This document shows, one piece after another, positions 36,001 to 44,910 of a stretch of DNA of 64,000 bases. The notes beneath the pieces are model-generated. The model saw only the letters and a list, made by a program, of their open reading frames with translations. It was not told where the DNA came from and made no database searches. Position 1 is the first letter of the stretch. Every line of letters begins with the position of its first letter. Source of the stretch: an uncultured Sphingomonadales bacterium (GTDB taxonomy: Bacteria > Pseudomonadota > Alphaproteobacteria > Sphingomonadales > Sphingomonadaceae); contig CAILBC010000022.1 in NCBI GenBank assembly GCA_903832325.1, positions 186,001-250,000 of the forward strand, read 5' to 3'. A program made the translations under genes and the position numbers.

Positions 36001-37488
36001 TCACCCGACAGACCCTTCCAGGCTGATGCCGAGCAGTTTTTGCGCTTCGACTGCGAATTCCATCGGCAGTTGTTGCAGCACTTCGCGGGCAAAACCGTTG
36101 ACGATCAGCGCCACGGCATCTTCCTGCGCCAGCCCGCGCTGCATCGCGTAAAACAGCTGATCGTCGGAAATTTTCGACGTGGTGGCTTCGTGTTCGATGA
36201 TCGCGCTGGGGTTTTTCACTTCGATATAGGGCACGGTGTGCGCGCCGCAGGTGGCGCCGAGCAGCAGGCTGTCGCACTGGGTGTGGTTGCGCACCCCTTC
36301 GGCATTGGCGGCCACGCGCACCAGCCCGCGATAGGTGTTGTTCGATTTGCCGGCGCTGATCCCCTTTGACACGATGGTCGACCGGCTGCGTTTGCCGTTG
36401 TGGATCATCTTGGTGCCGGTATCGGCCTGCTGGTAATTGTTGGTCACCGCAACCGAATAGAATTCGCCCACGCTGTCTTCGCCGTTGAGCACGCAACTGG
36501 GGTATTTCCACGTGACTGCCGACCCGGTTTCGACCTGGGTCCAGCTGACTTTGCTGCGCGCACCCTGGCACAGCGCGCGCTTGGTCACGAAATTGTAGAT
36601 CCCGCCTTTGCCTTCGGCATCGCCGGGGTACCAGTTCTGCACGGTGGAATATTTGATTTCGGCATCGTCGAGCGCGACCAGTTCGACCACCGCGGCGTGC
36701 AGCTGGTTTTCATCGCGCTGCGGCGCGGTGCAGCCTTCGAGGTAGGAAACGTAGGACCCCTTGTCCGCCACGATCAGCGTGCGTTCGAACTGGCCGGTGT
36801 TTTCGGCATTGATGCGGAAATAGGTCGACAGCTCCATCGGGCAGCGCACGCCTTCGGGAATGTAGACGAAAGTGCCGTCGGAAAAGACCGCGCAATTGAG
36901 CGTGGCAAAGAAATTGTCGTGCATCGGCACGATCTTGCCCAGCCAGCGGCGCACCAGATCGGGATATTCGCGGATCGCCTCGCTGATCGAGCGGAAGATC
37001 ACGCCGGCGCTTTCCAGCTCTTTGCGGAACGTGGTGGCCACCGACACGCTGTCGAACACGGCATCGACGGCAACCTTGCGCGCGCCCTCCACGCCCGCCA
37101 GCATCGCCTGTTCGGCAAGCGGAATGCCCAGCTTTTCGTAAATGCGCAGGATTTCGGGATCGACCTCATCCAGGCTTTTCGGCCCGTCCTTGGTCTTGGG
37201 CGCGGCCCAGTAATAGGCCGCCTGATAATCGATCGGCGGAATGTTGAGCTTGGCCCAGTCGGGCATCGGCATCGTCAGCCAGTGGCGATAGGCCTTCAGC
37301 CGCCATTCGAGCATCCATTCGGGCTCATCCTTTTTGGCCGAGATATAGCGCACGGTGTCTTCCGACAGCCCTTTGGGCCCATATTCCTGTTCGATGTCGG
37401 ACGACCAGCCATGTTCATAATCGGCGGCGCGCGCAGCGGCGTCGCGTGCGGCTTCGTCGCGCACCGGGGTTTCCAGGTCTTCGCTCAT
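36001..37488 (-). CDS. sufB: Fe-S assembly scaffold protein SufB
   Basis: 495 residues from the ATG at 37488, overlapping the stop of the Rrf2 gene (ATGA). Scaffold on which clusters form, with SufC and SufD. Conserved stretches include [40 protein letters not shown], and the catalytic-cysteine region [18 protein letters not shown] followed by [15 protein letters not shown]. Length is normal. The gene directly follows its likely regulator and precedes the DUF559 insertion. Confidence 0.97.
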   Translation of the reverse strand: MSEDLETPVRDEAARDAAARAADYEHGWSSDIEQEYGPKGLSEDTVRYISAKKDEPEWMLEWRLKAYRHWLTMPMPDWAKLNIPPIDYQAAYYWAAPKTKDGPKSLDEVDPEILRIYEKLGIPLAEQAMLAGVEGARKVAVDAVFDSVSVATTFRKELESAGVIFRSISEAIREYPDLVRRWLGKIVPMHDNFFATLNCAVFSDGTFVYIPEGVRCPMELSTYFRINAENTGQFERTLIVADKGSYVSYLEGCTAPQRDENQLHAAVVELVALDDAEIKYSTVQNWYPGDAEGKGGIYNFVTKRALCQGARSKVSWTQVETGSAVTWKYPSCVLNGEDSVGEFYSVAVTNNYQQADTGTKMIHNGKRSRSTIVSKGISAGKSNNTYRGLVRVAANAEGVRNHTQCDSLLLGATCGAHTVPYIEVKNPSAIIEHEATTSKISDDQLFYAMQRGLAQEDAVALIVNGFAREVLQQLPMEFAVEAQKLLGISLEGSVG

Positions 37489-38060
37489 GCTGAAATCTCG
37501 TTCATCGCGGGGGCTGCGGTGCCCGGGCCGGGGTTTGCTGATGCGGAATTTACTGGTGCCGGTTTTACTTGCGCCGGTTTTACCGGAGCAGGCCTGCCGG
37601 GCGCGGCCAGCTGGCTGAGCGAAACCGCCGCCAGCGCGCCGCGCAGCGCCGCATCGACCACTGCCCAGTGCGGCCGCACCAGGCAGGCGCTTTCCAGCGT
37701 GCAATCATGGCGGGCGCGTTCATGCGCAGGCCGTTCATGCGTGGGCCGTTCATGCGTGGGCCGGTCCTGGCGCAGCCGTTCGCTGCAGGCCGCCATGGCA
37801 ATCGGCCCTTCGACCGCTTCGATCATGTCGGCCAGCGAAATCGCCGCCGCCGGCCGCGCCAGCATCAGCCCGCCACCCGCGCCGCGCAGCCCGCGCAGCA
37901 GCCCGGCAGCCGACAGTTTGCTGACCAGTTTCTGCACCGTGGGCGTGGGCAGGCCGGTTTCATCGGCCAGTTGCTGCGCCGATACGCGCGCGTGGCCGCA
38001 ATGTCGCGCTGCGGCGGTCATGATGACCACGGCATAATCCGCCATGCTGGACAAGCGCAT
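37485..38060 (-). CDS. Rrf2-family regulator of the suf operon
   Basis: 191 residues, ATG at 38060. An N-terminal winged helix of Rrf2 type ([20 protein letters not shown], then [22 protein letters not shown] and [17 protein letters not shown]) is followed by a cysteine region. One cysteine lies in MAACSERL and two more in [10 protein letters not shown] (C-x5-C), which in IscR/SufR-type proteins bind an Fe-S cluster. Between the first cysteine and the pair lies a His/Glu/Arg/Pro repeat (THERP) made by a 15-bp tandem repeat. The tail is Pro/Val/Ala-rich with a second 15-bp repeat. As first gene of the operon it probably represses suf when clusters are sufficient. Confidence 0.9.
   Translation of the reverse strand: MRLSSMADYAVVIMTAAARHCGHARVSAQQLADETGLPTPTVQKLVSKLSAAGLLRGLRGAGGGLMLARPAAAISLADMIEAVEGPIAMAACSERLRQDRPTHERPTHERPAHERARHDCTLESACLVRPHWAVVDAALRGALAAVSLSQLAAPGRPAPVKPAQVKPAPVNSASANPGPGTAAPAMNEISA
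37549..37593. repeat. 15-bp tandem repeat, three copies, in the C-terminal tail of the Rrf2 gene
   Basis: Units at 37549-37563, 37564-37578 and 37579-37593 follow TTTACTKGYGCCGGT with changes in the last. They encode a repeated P-[AV]-[QP]-V-K motif. Confidence 0.85.
37718..37762. repeat. 15-bp tandem repeat, three copies, between cysteine codons of the Rrf2 gene
   Basis: GTTCATGCGCAGGCC then two identical GTTCATGCGTGGGCC units, with a partial fourth. They encode [T/A]-H-E-R-P repeats between the first and second cysteines of the presumed cluster-binding region. Confidence 0.9.
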
Positions 38061-38640
38061 TGTCGACCCTCGCGCGAAATCGGACTGATTCGGTCTGGTT
38101 ACTTAGGTGGCGCCATGGCGGATGACAAGGTGCCCGAAGGATGCACCCCCCCGGAACGAACCCGCGCCCGGGCCAAAGCGGGGTGGAATTCTGAACAACT
38201 GTGCAACAATAGCAGCCGGCTTTACTAAAGCGACTTGCGCTATCGCCAAATACAGCGGGGCCAGTGCAAAGACGGCGCGGCGTTGTGGCGCCCGGACAAA
38301 AAATGGGCGGCCGAGCCATTGGCCCTGGCCGCCCTGAAGTCGAGAACCCGATACATCGCTGCACCAGGCCCTTCGGGTCGCAAGACATGGCTAGTCCATC
38401 GCGCGAGTCGTGAATTGGATGGATTCGACAAAATCGGTGACAGCTTTGCAACACTTGAACGATGGTTGGCGTGTGCACCGGGTCCGGCGGGCGGCAAAAA
38501 TGCGCACCTTTGTTGAATTTCGACCTAATTCCCCCTAGCCCGGGGCGGGCGGCGCGCGCAGGGTGCCAGTCTTGAACCCATACGACCCGGCTGTGCCGGG
38601 CCGCGTTGCGAATTCTGGCCGAGTGATTTTACGTTTGCCC
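38061..38640. other. 580-bp intergenic region between the divergent suf operon and pyrD
   Basis: It holds the suf promoter side (see 38083-38095) and, at the other end, the pyrD promoter. No convincing small gene or RNA is seen: short frames near 38107-38337 and 38240-38497 have no start signals or recognisable features. An AT-rich island lies at 38190-38260. Confidence 0.5.
38083..38095. promoter_or_regulatory. Candidate Rrf2/IscR-type operator upstream of the suf operon
   Basis: GACTGATTCGGTC is an imperfect inverted repeat (GAC/GTC arms around an AT-rich centre). It lies 23-35 bp upstream of the Rrf2 start codon, where autorepression would act. It resembles the dyad shape of alphaproteobacterial IscR-like sites, by eye only. 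Confidence 0.4.
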
Positions 38641-39678
38641 ATGCTCTATCATCTTTTGCGCCCCGCGCTGTTCCGAATCCCGGCAGAAACTGCCCATCGC
38701 CTGACGATTGCCGCGCTGCGTGCCGCGCCGTTGTCGCGCCAGGCCGAAATTGCCCCCACCTTGTGCCAGCGCGTGGCGGGTATCGCCTTTCCCAACCCGG
38801 TGGGGCTGGCACCGGGGTTCGACAAGAATGCGCAAGTGCCCGATGCCATGCTGGGGCTGGGGTTCGGCTTTGTCGAAATCGGCACGGTGACCCCGCGCCC
38901 GCAGGCCGGCAATCCGCGCCCGCGCCTGTTCCGCCTGACCGAAGACCGCGCGGTGATCAACCGCATGGGGTTCAACAACGATGGTGCCGATGCCGTGGTT
39001 GAACGGCTGCGCGCGCGCACCGGGGCGCAAAGCGCCGGGATCGTGGGGGTGAACATCGGCGCGAACAAGGATTCGCCCGACCGCATTGCCGATTATGCGC
39101 AGATGACGCGGATCATGGCACCGCTGGCGCGCTATCTGACAGTCAACATCTCTTCGCCCAACACGCCCGGCCTGCGCGATCTGCAGGATGAAGGCGCGCT
39201 GGCGGCGCTGCTGGATGCGGTGATCGCGGCGCGCGGCACGCTGACCACGCCGATTTTCCTGAAACTGGCCCCCGATCTGGACTTGCGCGATATCGACGCG
39301 ATCTGCCGCGTTGCCATTGACCGCCGCATCGATGCGTTGATCGTGTCCAACACCACGCTCGCGCGTCCGCCGCTGCAATCGCGCCATGCTGGCGAAGGCG
39401 GCGGCCTGTCGGGCGAACCCTTGCGCGATCTGGCGCTGCAGCGGCTGCGCGATTTCCGCAGTGCCAGCGGCGGGCTGATTCCGCTTATCGGGGTGGGCGG
39501 GATCGCCAGCGCCGACGATGCCTGGGAACGGATCTGCGCCGGGGCAAGCCTGGTGCAGATCTATAGCGCGCTGGTCTATCACGGCCCCGGGCTGGCGCGC
39601 CGCATCGTGCGCGGCCTGGCCGAACGCTGCCGCCGCGAAGGCATGGGAAGCATTGCAGAAGCGGTGGGCAGCGCATAG
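38641..39678 (+). CDS. pyrD: Dihydroorotate dehydrogenase (quinone), class 2
   Basis: 345 residues from the ATG at 38641. It oxidises dihydroorotate to orotate in pyrimidine synthesis, passing electrons to quinone. The class 2 N-terminal membrane-associating helix (YHLLRPALFRIPAETAHRL) is present. Core motifs are GLAPGFDKNAQ, FVEIGTVTPRPQAGNPRPR with NRMGFNNDG, NISSPNTPGLR with the catalytic Ser, LIVSNTT, and the FMN-phosphate site IGVGGIASADDAWE. Length is typical. Confidence 0.96.
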   Translation: MLYHLLRPALFRIPAETAHRLTIAALRAAPLSRQAEIAPTLCQRVAGIAFPNPVGLAPGFDKNAQVPDAMLGLGFGFVEIGTVTPRPQAGNPRPRLFRLTEDRAVINRMGFNNDGADAVVERLRARTGAQSAGIVGVNIGANKDSPDRIADYAQMTRIMAPLARYLTVNISSPNTPGLRDLQDEGALAALLDAVIAARGTLTTPIFLKLAPDLDLRDIDAICRVAIDRRIDALIVSNTTLARPPLQSRHAGEGGGLSGEPLRDLALQRLRDFRSASGGLIPLIGVGGIASADDAWERICAGASLVQIYSALVYHGPGLARRIVRGLAERCRREGMGSIAEAVGSA

Positions 39679-39691
39679 CATCACCATCGTG

Positions 39692-41443
39692 ATGACGCTC
39701 CGCACCCCGCTTCGCCGCCCGAACCGCCTGCGTTCGGCCCTTTCCGCTCTGGCCCTTTCCGCTCTGGCGCTTGCCGCCGCTGTGCCGGTGCCGGTGCTGG
39801 CCGCCGCGCCTGCTCCAACCGACGGCGACCACGGCATCGTTTCAGCGGCCGATCCGCGCGCCGCTGCCGCCGGGGCCGAAATCCTGCGTGCCGGCGGCAG
39901 CGCCACCGACGCGGCGATTGCCACGATGCTGGCGCTGGGTGTGGTCGAACCGCAAAGTTCGGGCATTGGCGGCGGTGGTTTCATGGTCACGGCCAGCGCC
40001 GGCGGCCAGGTTGACAGCTATGACGGGCGCGAAGCCGCACCGGCCGCAGCGACCCCGCAATGGTTCTATCGCGATGGGCGGCCAATGGACCATGGCGAGG
40101 CCGTGCCCGGGGGGCGCAGCGTGGGCGTGCCCGGCAATCTGGCGCTGGCCGCGCTGGCCCATGGCCGCCACGGCCACCTGCCCTGGGCCCGGCTGTTCGA
40201 ACCGGCGATCCGGTTGGCGCGCGACGGCTTTGCCATGAGCCCGCGGCTGAATGCGTCGCTGGCGCTGTTCAAATCGATTGCCGCGATGGACCCGGCTGCG
40301 CGTGCGCTGTGGTTCGATGCCGAAGGCAAGCCGCTGGCGGTGGGCACCACGGTGCGCAACCCCGCGCTGGCCGCCACGCTGGAACACATCGCGCACGAAG
40401 GGCCGCGCGCCTTTTACACCGGCGCCAATGCCGCCGCGGTGGTGCAGCATGTAACCGCCGCCGCGGTCAATCCGGCACCGATGGCGCTGGCCGATCTGGA
40501 ATCCTATCGCGCGCGCGCGCCCGATCCGGTCTGCGCGCCCTATCGCACGTGGAAAGTGTGCAGCATGGGGCCGCCATCGGCCGGCGGCATCGTCGTGTTG
40601 CAGGCACTGGGCATGTTGCAACGGTTCGACATGGCGGCGCTGGGCCCGGCATCGCCAGTGGCGTGGCACCTGATGGCAGAGGCCGAGCGGCTGGCCTTTG
40701 CCGATCGTGACCGCTTTGTTGCCGACCCGGGCTTTGTCCAGGTGCCGGTGAAGGGGCTGCTCGATCCGGCCTATATCGCGGCGCGATCGGCGCTGATTCA
40801 CGAAGGCAGCACGCTGCCCGTGGCCCTGCCCGGAGCGCCCGCCGGGGCCAGCGATGCCTATGCCATGGCCGCGCCGGTGGACGAACACGGCACCACGCAT
40901 TTCGTCGCGGTGGATGCCAAAGGCGATGTCGCCAGCTATACCTCCACGGTGGAAAGCGGGTTCGGATCGGGGCTGATCGTCAACGGCTATGTGCTCAACA
41001 ACGAACTGACCGATTTCAACATCGTGCCCGACAGCGCGGGCAAACCGACCGCAAACCGCGTGGAGCCGGGCAAGCGCCCGCGCAGTTCGATGAGCCCGGT
41101 GGTGGTGTTCGACAGCGCAGGCCATATCCGCATCGCCGCGGGCGCCGCAGGCGGCGTGACGATCCCGGTGCAGGTGTTGCGCGTGTTGATCGGCACGCTC
41201 GATTGGGGGCTGGATGCGCGCGCGGCCATCGGCCTGGGCGTGGTCATGCCGATCCCCGGCGAACGGATCGCGGTAGAGGCGGGCAGCAATCTGGAGCCGA
41301 TGGTCCCCGCGCTGACTGCGCTGGGCCAGGGCCAGATCGTGGTCTTTCCGATGCGATTGAAAGCCAATGCAGTGGAACACACCGCCACTGGCTGGCACGG
41401 TGCAGCCGATCCGCGCAGCGAAGGCGCCAGCGTTTCGCCGTGA
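39692..41443 (+). CDS. ggt: Gamma-glutamyltransferase
   Basis: 583 residues from the ATG at 39692 (a GTG one codon earlier is possible), 14 bp after pyrD. The signal peptide (SALSALALSALALAAAVPVPVLAAA) exports it to the periplasm, where it cleaves and transfers gamma-glutamyl groups of glutathione. The proenzyme self-cleaves before the nucleophilic Thr in DEHGTTHFVAVD. Other family segments are SSGIGGGGFM, REAAPAAATP, SVGVPGNLALAALAH, RPRSSMSPVVV and AGAAGGVTIP. The signal peptide contains a duplicated 15-bp unit (LALSA). Confidence 0.93.
   Translation: MTLRTPLRRPNRLRSALSALALSALALAAAVPVPVLAAAPAPTDGDHGIVSAADPRAAAAGAEILRAGGSATDAAIATMLALGVVEPQSSGIGGGGFMVTASAGGQVDSYDGREAAPAAATPQWFYRDGRPMDHGEAVPGGRSVGVPGNLALAALAHGRHGHLPWARLFEPAIRLARDGFAMSPRLNASLALFKSIAAMDPAARALWFDAEGKPLAVGTTVRNPALAATLEHIAHEGPRAFYTGANAAAVVQHVTAAAVNPAPMALADLESYRARAPDPVCAPYRTWKVCSMGPPSAGGIVVLQALGMLQRFDMAALGPASPVAWHLMAEAERLAFADRDRFVADPGFVQVPVKGLLDPAYIAARSALIHEGSTLPVALPGAPAGASDAYAMAAPVDEHGTTHFVAVDAKGDVASYTSTVESGFGSGLIVNGYVLNNELTDFNIVPDSAGKPTANRVEPGKRPRSSMSPVVVFDSAGHIRIAAGAAGGVTIPVQVLRVLIGTLDWGLDARAAIGLGVVMPIPGERIAVEAGSNLEPMVPALTALGQGQIVVFPMRLKANAVEHTATGWHGAADPRSEGASVSP
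39736..39765. repeat. 15-bp tandem duplication in the ggt signal peptide
   Basis: GGCCCTTTCCGCTCT occurs twice back to back (39736-39750, 39751-39765). It lengthens the hydrophobic core of the signal peptide by five residues. Confidence 0.85.
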
Positions 41444-41581
41444 TGTTTTTTGGCCGCGGCTGTGGAAGCGGAACCAGCCGGCTTGCCGTAGGGTCAGGTG
41501 CGCCCTAGACCCGGCAGATAACAGCAGCGGGCCGTGGACCATGGATGGTTCACGACCCGGGGAGAGGATCGCCAAACCGCC

Positions 41582-43384
41582 GTGCAACTGACCGATTTTG
41601 ACCGCTATCCCAATCTGGTGGCGATGTTTCTGGACCGCGCACGCGAACGCGGCGCCCGTCCGATGCTGGCCGCCAAGCACGGCGGGGCGTGGCACGCCAC
41701 CAACTGGACCACGGTTGCCGATCAGGTGTGCCTGCTGGCGCGATCGCTGCGCGCGATCGGGCTGCGCGATGGCGACCGGGTGGCGCTGGTATCGGAAAAC
41801 CGGCCTGAATGGTGCATTGCCGATCTGGCGATCATGGCCGCCGGGCTGATCACGGTGCCCACCTACACCACCAACACCGAACGCGATCACCACCATATTC
41901 TGGAAAATTCGGGTGCGCGGGCGATCATCGTGTCGACCGCAAAGCTGGCGCAGCCGCTGCTGGCGGCGGCACTGCGCACGCCCAATGTCGAACACGTGAT
42001 CGGCATCGAACCCTTGCGGCAGATGCAATCGGGCGCGCTGACGTTTCACCAGTGGCAGGCGCTGCTGACGGGCGATGCGGCAATCGCCCGCGCCGAAGTC
42101 GAAGCGCGCGTGGCCGGCATCGCGCGCGACGATCTGGCGTGCATCATCTATACCAGCGGCACCGGCGGGGCCCCGCGCGGGGTGCGCCAGCATCACGGCG
42201 CGATTTTGCGCAATGTCGATGGTGCGGCGCATGTCCTGGGCGAAGATTTCGGCTGGGGCGATGAAGTGTTCCTGTCATTCCTGCCGCTCAGCCATGCCTA
42301 TGAACACAGCGCCGGCCAGTTCCTGCCGATCGGCATGGGTGGCTGCATCCATTATGCCGAGGGCCTGGAAAAGCTGGCCAGCAATATCGAGGAAGTGCGC
42401 CCGACGCTGATGGTGGTCGTGCCGCGCCTGTTTGAAGTGCTGCGCACCCGGATCATGAAGCAGGTGGAAAAACAGGGCCGGTTCCCGACGCTGCTGATGG
42501 GCAAGGCGCTGGCCTTGACCGCACGGCGCGCCGCGGGGCGCGCGCGCCTGACCGATCGCCTGCTCGATCTGGCGCTGGAGATCACGCTGCGGCCAAAGAT
42601 CCGCCAGCGGTTTGGCGGGCGGATGAAGGCGCTGGTGGCCGGCGGCGCCCCGCTGAACCCCGAAGTGGGCCAGTTTTTTGAGGCCATGGGCCTGATGCTG
42701 CTGCAAGGCTATGGCCAGACCGAGGCAGGCCCGGTGATTTCGGTCAACCGCCCGCGCGCCGGCGTGCGCATGGACACAGTCGGCCCGCCCTTGCGCAAAG
42801 TCGAAGTGCGCATTGCCGAAGATGGCGAAATCCTGGTGCGCGGCGAACTGGTGATGCACGGCTATTGGCAGGCGGAAGTGGAAACCTTGCGCACGATTCG
42901 CGACGGGTGGCTGCACACCGGCGATATCGGCCATATCGACAGCGCCGGGCGGATCGTGATCACCGACCGCAAAAAGGACATGATTGTCAACGACAAGGGC
43001 GACAATGTCTCGCCGCAAAAGATCGAGGGCATGCTGACGCTGCAGCCCGAAATCGCCCAGGCGATGGTGAGTGGTGACAAGCGGCCCTATATCGTCGGGC
43101 TGATCGTGCCCGATGCCGAATGGGCGCTTGATTGGGCGCGCGGCGCGGGCGAACATTTCGACCTGACCGCGCTGCAGGACCTGCCGGCGTTTCGCGCGGC
43201 GATCCGCGCCGCGGTGGACCGGGTCAACGCCGATGTTTCGGTGATCGAAAAAGTGCGCCAGTTTGCCTTTGCCGACGAACCTTTTGCCATCGGCAACGAG
43301 GAATTGACCCCGTCGATGAAAATCCGCCGCCACAAGATCCGCGAACGCTATGCCGCGCGGATCGATGCGCTCTATCGCGGGTAA
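41582..43384 (+). CDS. Long-chain fatty-acid-CoA ligase (AMP-forming)
   Basis: 600 residues from a GTG at 41582 (VQLTDFDRYPNLVAMFLDRA), downstream of GGGGAGAGG; a GTG at 41534 is also open. It activates long-chain acids to acyl-CoA. Adenylation motifs are present: the phosphate loop YTSGTGGAPRGV (an arginine replaces the usual lysine, as in some close relatives), LQGYGQTEAGPV, HTGDIGHIDSAGRIVITDRKKDMIVNDKGDNVSP, and the C-terminal TPSMKIRRHKI with the catalytic lysine. The large TSGT-to-GYGQTE spacing fits FadD15/ACSBG-type enzymes. It converges on the unknown gene at 43495, with a family-B stem-loop repeat between them. Confidence 0.9.
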   Translation: MQLTDFDRYPNLVAMFLDRARERGARPMLAAKHGGAWHATNWTTVADQVCLLARSLRAIGLRDGDRVALVSENRPEWCIADLAIMAAGLITVPTYTTNTERDHHHILENSGARAIIVSTAKLAQPLLAAALRTPNVEHVIGIEPLRQMQSGALTFHQWQALLTGDAAIARAEVEARVAGIARDDLACIIYTSGTGGAPRGVRQHHGAILRNVDGAAHVLGEDFGWGDEVFLSFLPLSHAYEHSAGQFLPIGMGGCIHYAEGLEKLASNIEEVRPTLMVVVPRLFEVLRTRIMKQVEKQGRFPTLLMGKALALTARRAAGRARLTDRLLDLALEITLRPKIRQRFGGRMKALVAGGAPLNPEVGQFFEAMGLMLLQGYGQTEAGPVISVNRPRAGVRMDTVGPPLRKVEVRIAEDGEILVRGELVMHGYWQAEVETLRTIRDGWLHTGDIGHIDSAGRIVITDRKKDMIVNDKGDNVSPQKIEGMLTLQPEIAQAMVSGDKRPYIVGLIVPDAEWALDWARGAGEHFDLTALQDLPAFRAAIRAAVDRVNADVSVIEKVRQFAFADEPFAIGNEELTPSMKIRRHKIRERYAARIDALYRG

Positions 43385-43390
43385 GCGGCG

Positions 43391-43495
43391 TCCTACGGAC
43401 CTGCGATGAGTGGAACTCATCACAGGTCGTGACGCTCAGGCGCCGCGCCGGCTTATACCAATGAGCAGTAAGTCCAAATCACTGCACAATGGTAT
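43391..43495. repeat. Dispersed stem-loop repeat, family B, copy 1
   Basis: 105 bp, about 80% identical without gaps to 52021-52125 by hand count. The core ACGCTCAGGCGCCGCGC is flanked by two hairpins: CCTGCGATG/CATCACAGG on the left, and ATACCAATGAGCAGT paired with ACTGCACAATGGTAT on the right. It fills the gap between two convergent genes and reaches the stop codon of the gene at 43495. Confidence 0.9.
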
Positions 43496-44022
43496 CAGGC
43501 TGCTTCCAGTTCCACGAATTCGGGCAGGAAAATCGGTGCGCGGCGCGACCAGCCGGGTGCGGTGGCAGCGGCTTCGCTGATCGACTGGAGCAGGATCTTG
43601 CGCCGTTCGGGGCGGATCTGCGGCAGCGCGGCGGCACCGCAGAACGCACCGGGCAACCAGGGCCGCACGTCTGCGCCCAGCAGGCGTTCATACAAAAAAC
43701 GATAGGCGCAAAAGCCGGTCAGCCGTTCCTGCGCCAGGTCGAACATCGTGGTGCGCAGCAGGGGCCCCATGATCGTGTCGACCGAAGCGGGCCGGTCATC
43801 GGCGCCCAGCGTGCGGCGCAACAGCTTCAGATCCTGATAGGCGACATATTGCCCGCGAATCGAGGCGGTTTCCGCCCCGTTGCGCGCCCACAGGCGAAAG
43901 GCATCGGCCCGGCCCAGCCCGACATCGAGGCTGCGGCGGATATAGCGCTGTTCACACGCCGAAAAGGCCGCGAATTCGCGCATTTCGGCAAGAATCAGCT
44001 CGGCACTGGGCGAAGGCGACAT
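43495..44022 (-). CDS. Conserved hypothetical protein
   Basis: 175 residues, ATG at 44022. No family is recognised. It is soluble, with no signal peptide or membrane helix, largely helical, and contains four scattered cysteines. Arg-rich segments (EQRYIRRSLDVGLGRADAFRLWARNG; QDLKLLRRTLGADDRP) dominate. The start region carries a CtrA-box-like sequence (44082-44096), so expression may follow the cell cycle. The stop codon is overlapped by a family-B repeat. It lies 86 bp downstream of trmB on the same strand. Confidence 0.6.
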   Translation of the reverse strand: MSPSPSAELILAEMREFAAFSACEQRYIRRSLDVGLGRADAFRLWARNGAETASIRGQYVAYQDLKLLRRTLGADDRPASVDTIMGPLLRTTMFDLAQERLTGFCAYRFLYERLLGADVRPWLPGAFCGAAALPQIRPERRKILLQSISEAAATAPGWSRRAPIFLPEFVELEAA

Positions 44023-44081
44023 GGTCTGGTGCTCCGTGGCGGACCATCCTGCCGCCCCCGACGTTCATAGCGCCAACAGGG

Positions 44082-44096
44082 TTATCGTACCGTTAA
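44082..44096. promoter_or_regulatory. CtrA-box-like site
   Basis: TTAT-CGTACCG-TTAA matches the CtrA consensus TTAA-N7-TTAA with one mismatch. It lies 60-74 bp upstream of the ATG at 44022. ctrA itself is encoded at 52302-53003. Confidence 0.45.
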
Positions 44097-44108
44097 CCAC
44101 AATCGCCG

Positions 44109-44855
44109 TCAGCCACGCCGGCGATACCGGAAATACCAGACTTCGTGGCCCTGGGCGCGGGCCTTCGCCTCGTACCGGGTTTCCGGCCAGCCGCCGGGGC
44201 GCACCTGGAAATCGCGCGGGGCCTGCGCCAGCCATTCGAAGCGCGCGTGATGGCGCGCCATGATCATCAGCGCGTGGCGCAGATAGACCGGGTGGTCGGT
44301 GCCAAAGCGGAATTCGCCGCCCGGTTTCAGCTTGGCCGCAAACAATTCCAGCGGCCCGTCATTCATCATCCGCCGTTTGATATGCCGCGCCTTGGGCCAG
44401 GGATCGGGATGCAGCAGATAAAGCAGCGACAGCGATCCATCGGGGATGCGGCGCAGCACGTCCAGCGCATCGCCGTGGTGAATGCGCACATTGCGCAACG
44501 GCGCACGCTGCGTTTCGGGCCGCCCGCTGTCGCCATCGACATGGGCCAGCGCCTGGGCCACACCGTTCAGGAACGGTTCGGCGCCGATAAAGCCGTGATC
44601 GGGCAGCAGATCGGCGCGATGCGCCAGGTGTTCGCCACCGCCAAAGCCCACTTCGAAATGGAGCGGGCAATCGTGTCCGAACAATCGCTCCGCAGTGATC
44701 GGGCCTTCGCCGGGCACCGCGATCTGCGGCAGCAACTGGTCGACCAGCGCCTGCTGGAACGGACGCAGCGGTTTGCCCCGCGACCGGCCATAGAGCCGGT
44801 TGAGCGTGGTCGGGTCCTTGGGCGGGCCTCGATCGGGGGTGGCGGTGGTCGTCAT
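44109..44855 (-). CDS. trmB: tRNA (guanine-46-N7)-methyltransferase
   Basis: 248 residues from the ATG at 44855. It methylates G46 in the variable loop of tRNA. The SAM-binding motif is FEVGFGGGEHLAHRA, the second acidic loop VRIHHGDALDVL, and the family signature LLHPDPWPKARHIKRRMMN. The C-terminal segment ETRYEAKARAQGHEVWYFRYRR is also typical. Length is normal. Confidence 0.94.
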   Translation of the reverse strand: MTTTATPDRGPPKDPTTLNRLYGRSRGKPLRPFQQALVDQLLPQIAVPGEGPITAERLFGHDCPLHFEVGFGGGEHLAHRADLLPDHGFIGAEPFLNGVAQALAHVDGDSGRPETQRAPLRNVRIHHGDALDVLRRIPDGSLSLLYLLHPDPWPKARHIKRRMMNDGPLELFAAKLKPGGEFRFGTDHPVYLRHALMIMARHHARFEWLAQAPRDFQVRPGGWPETRYEAKARAQGHEVWYFRYRRRG

Positions 44856-44910
44856 GGCGGTGCGCGATGGCAAAGTGGGGCGCCCCGGTCAACGGCCATT
44901 GCGGCCAGGA

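Noticed and set aside
38107..38516. Small frames upstream of pyrD (76, 93 and 85 codons)
   Set aside because: No Shine-Dalgarno support, no recognisable motifs, and frames overlap on both strands.
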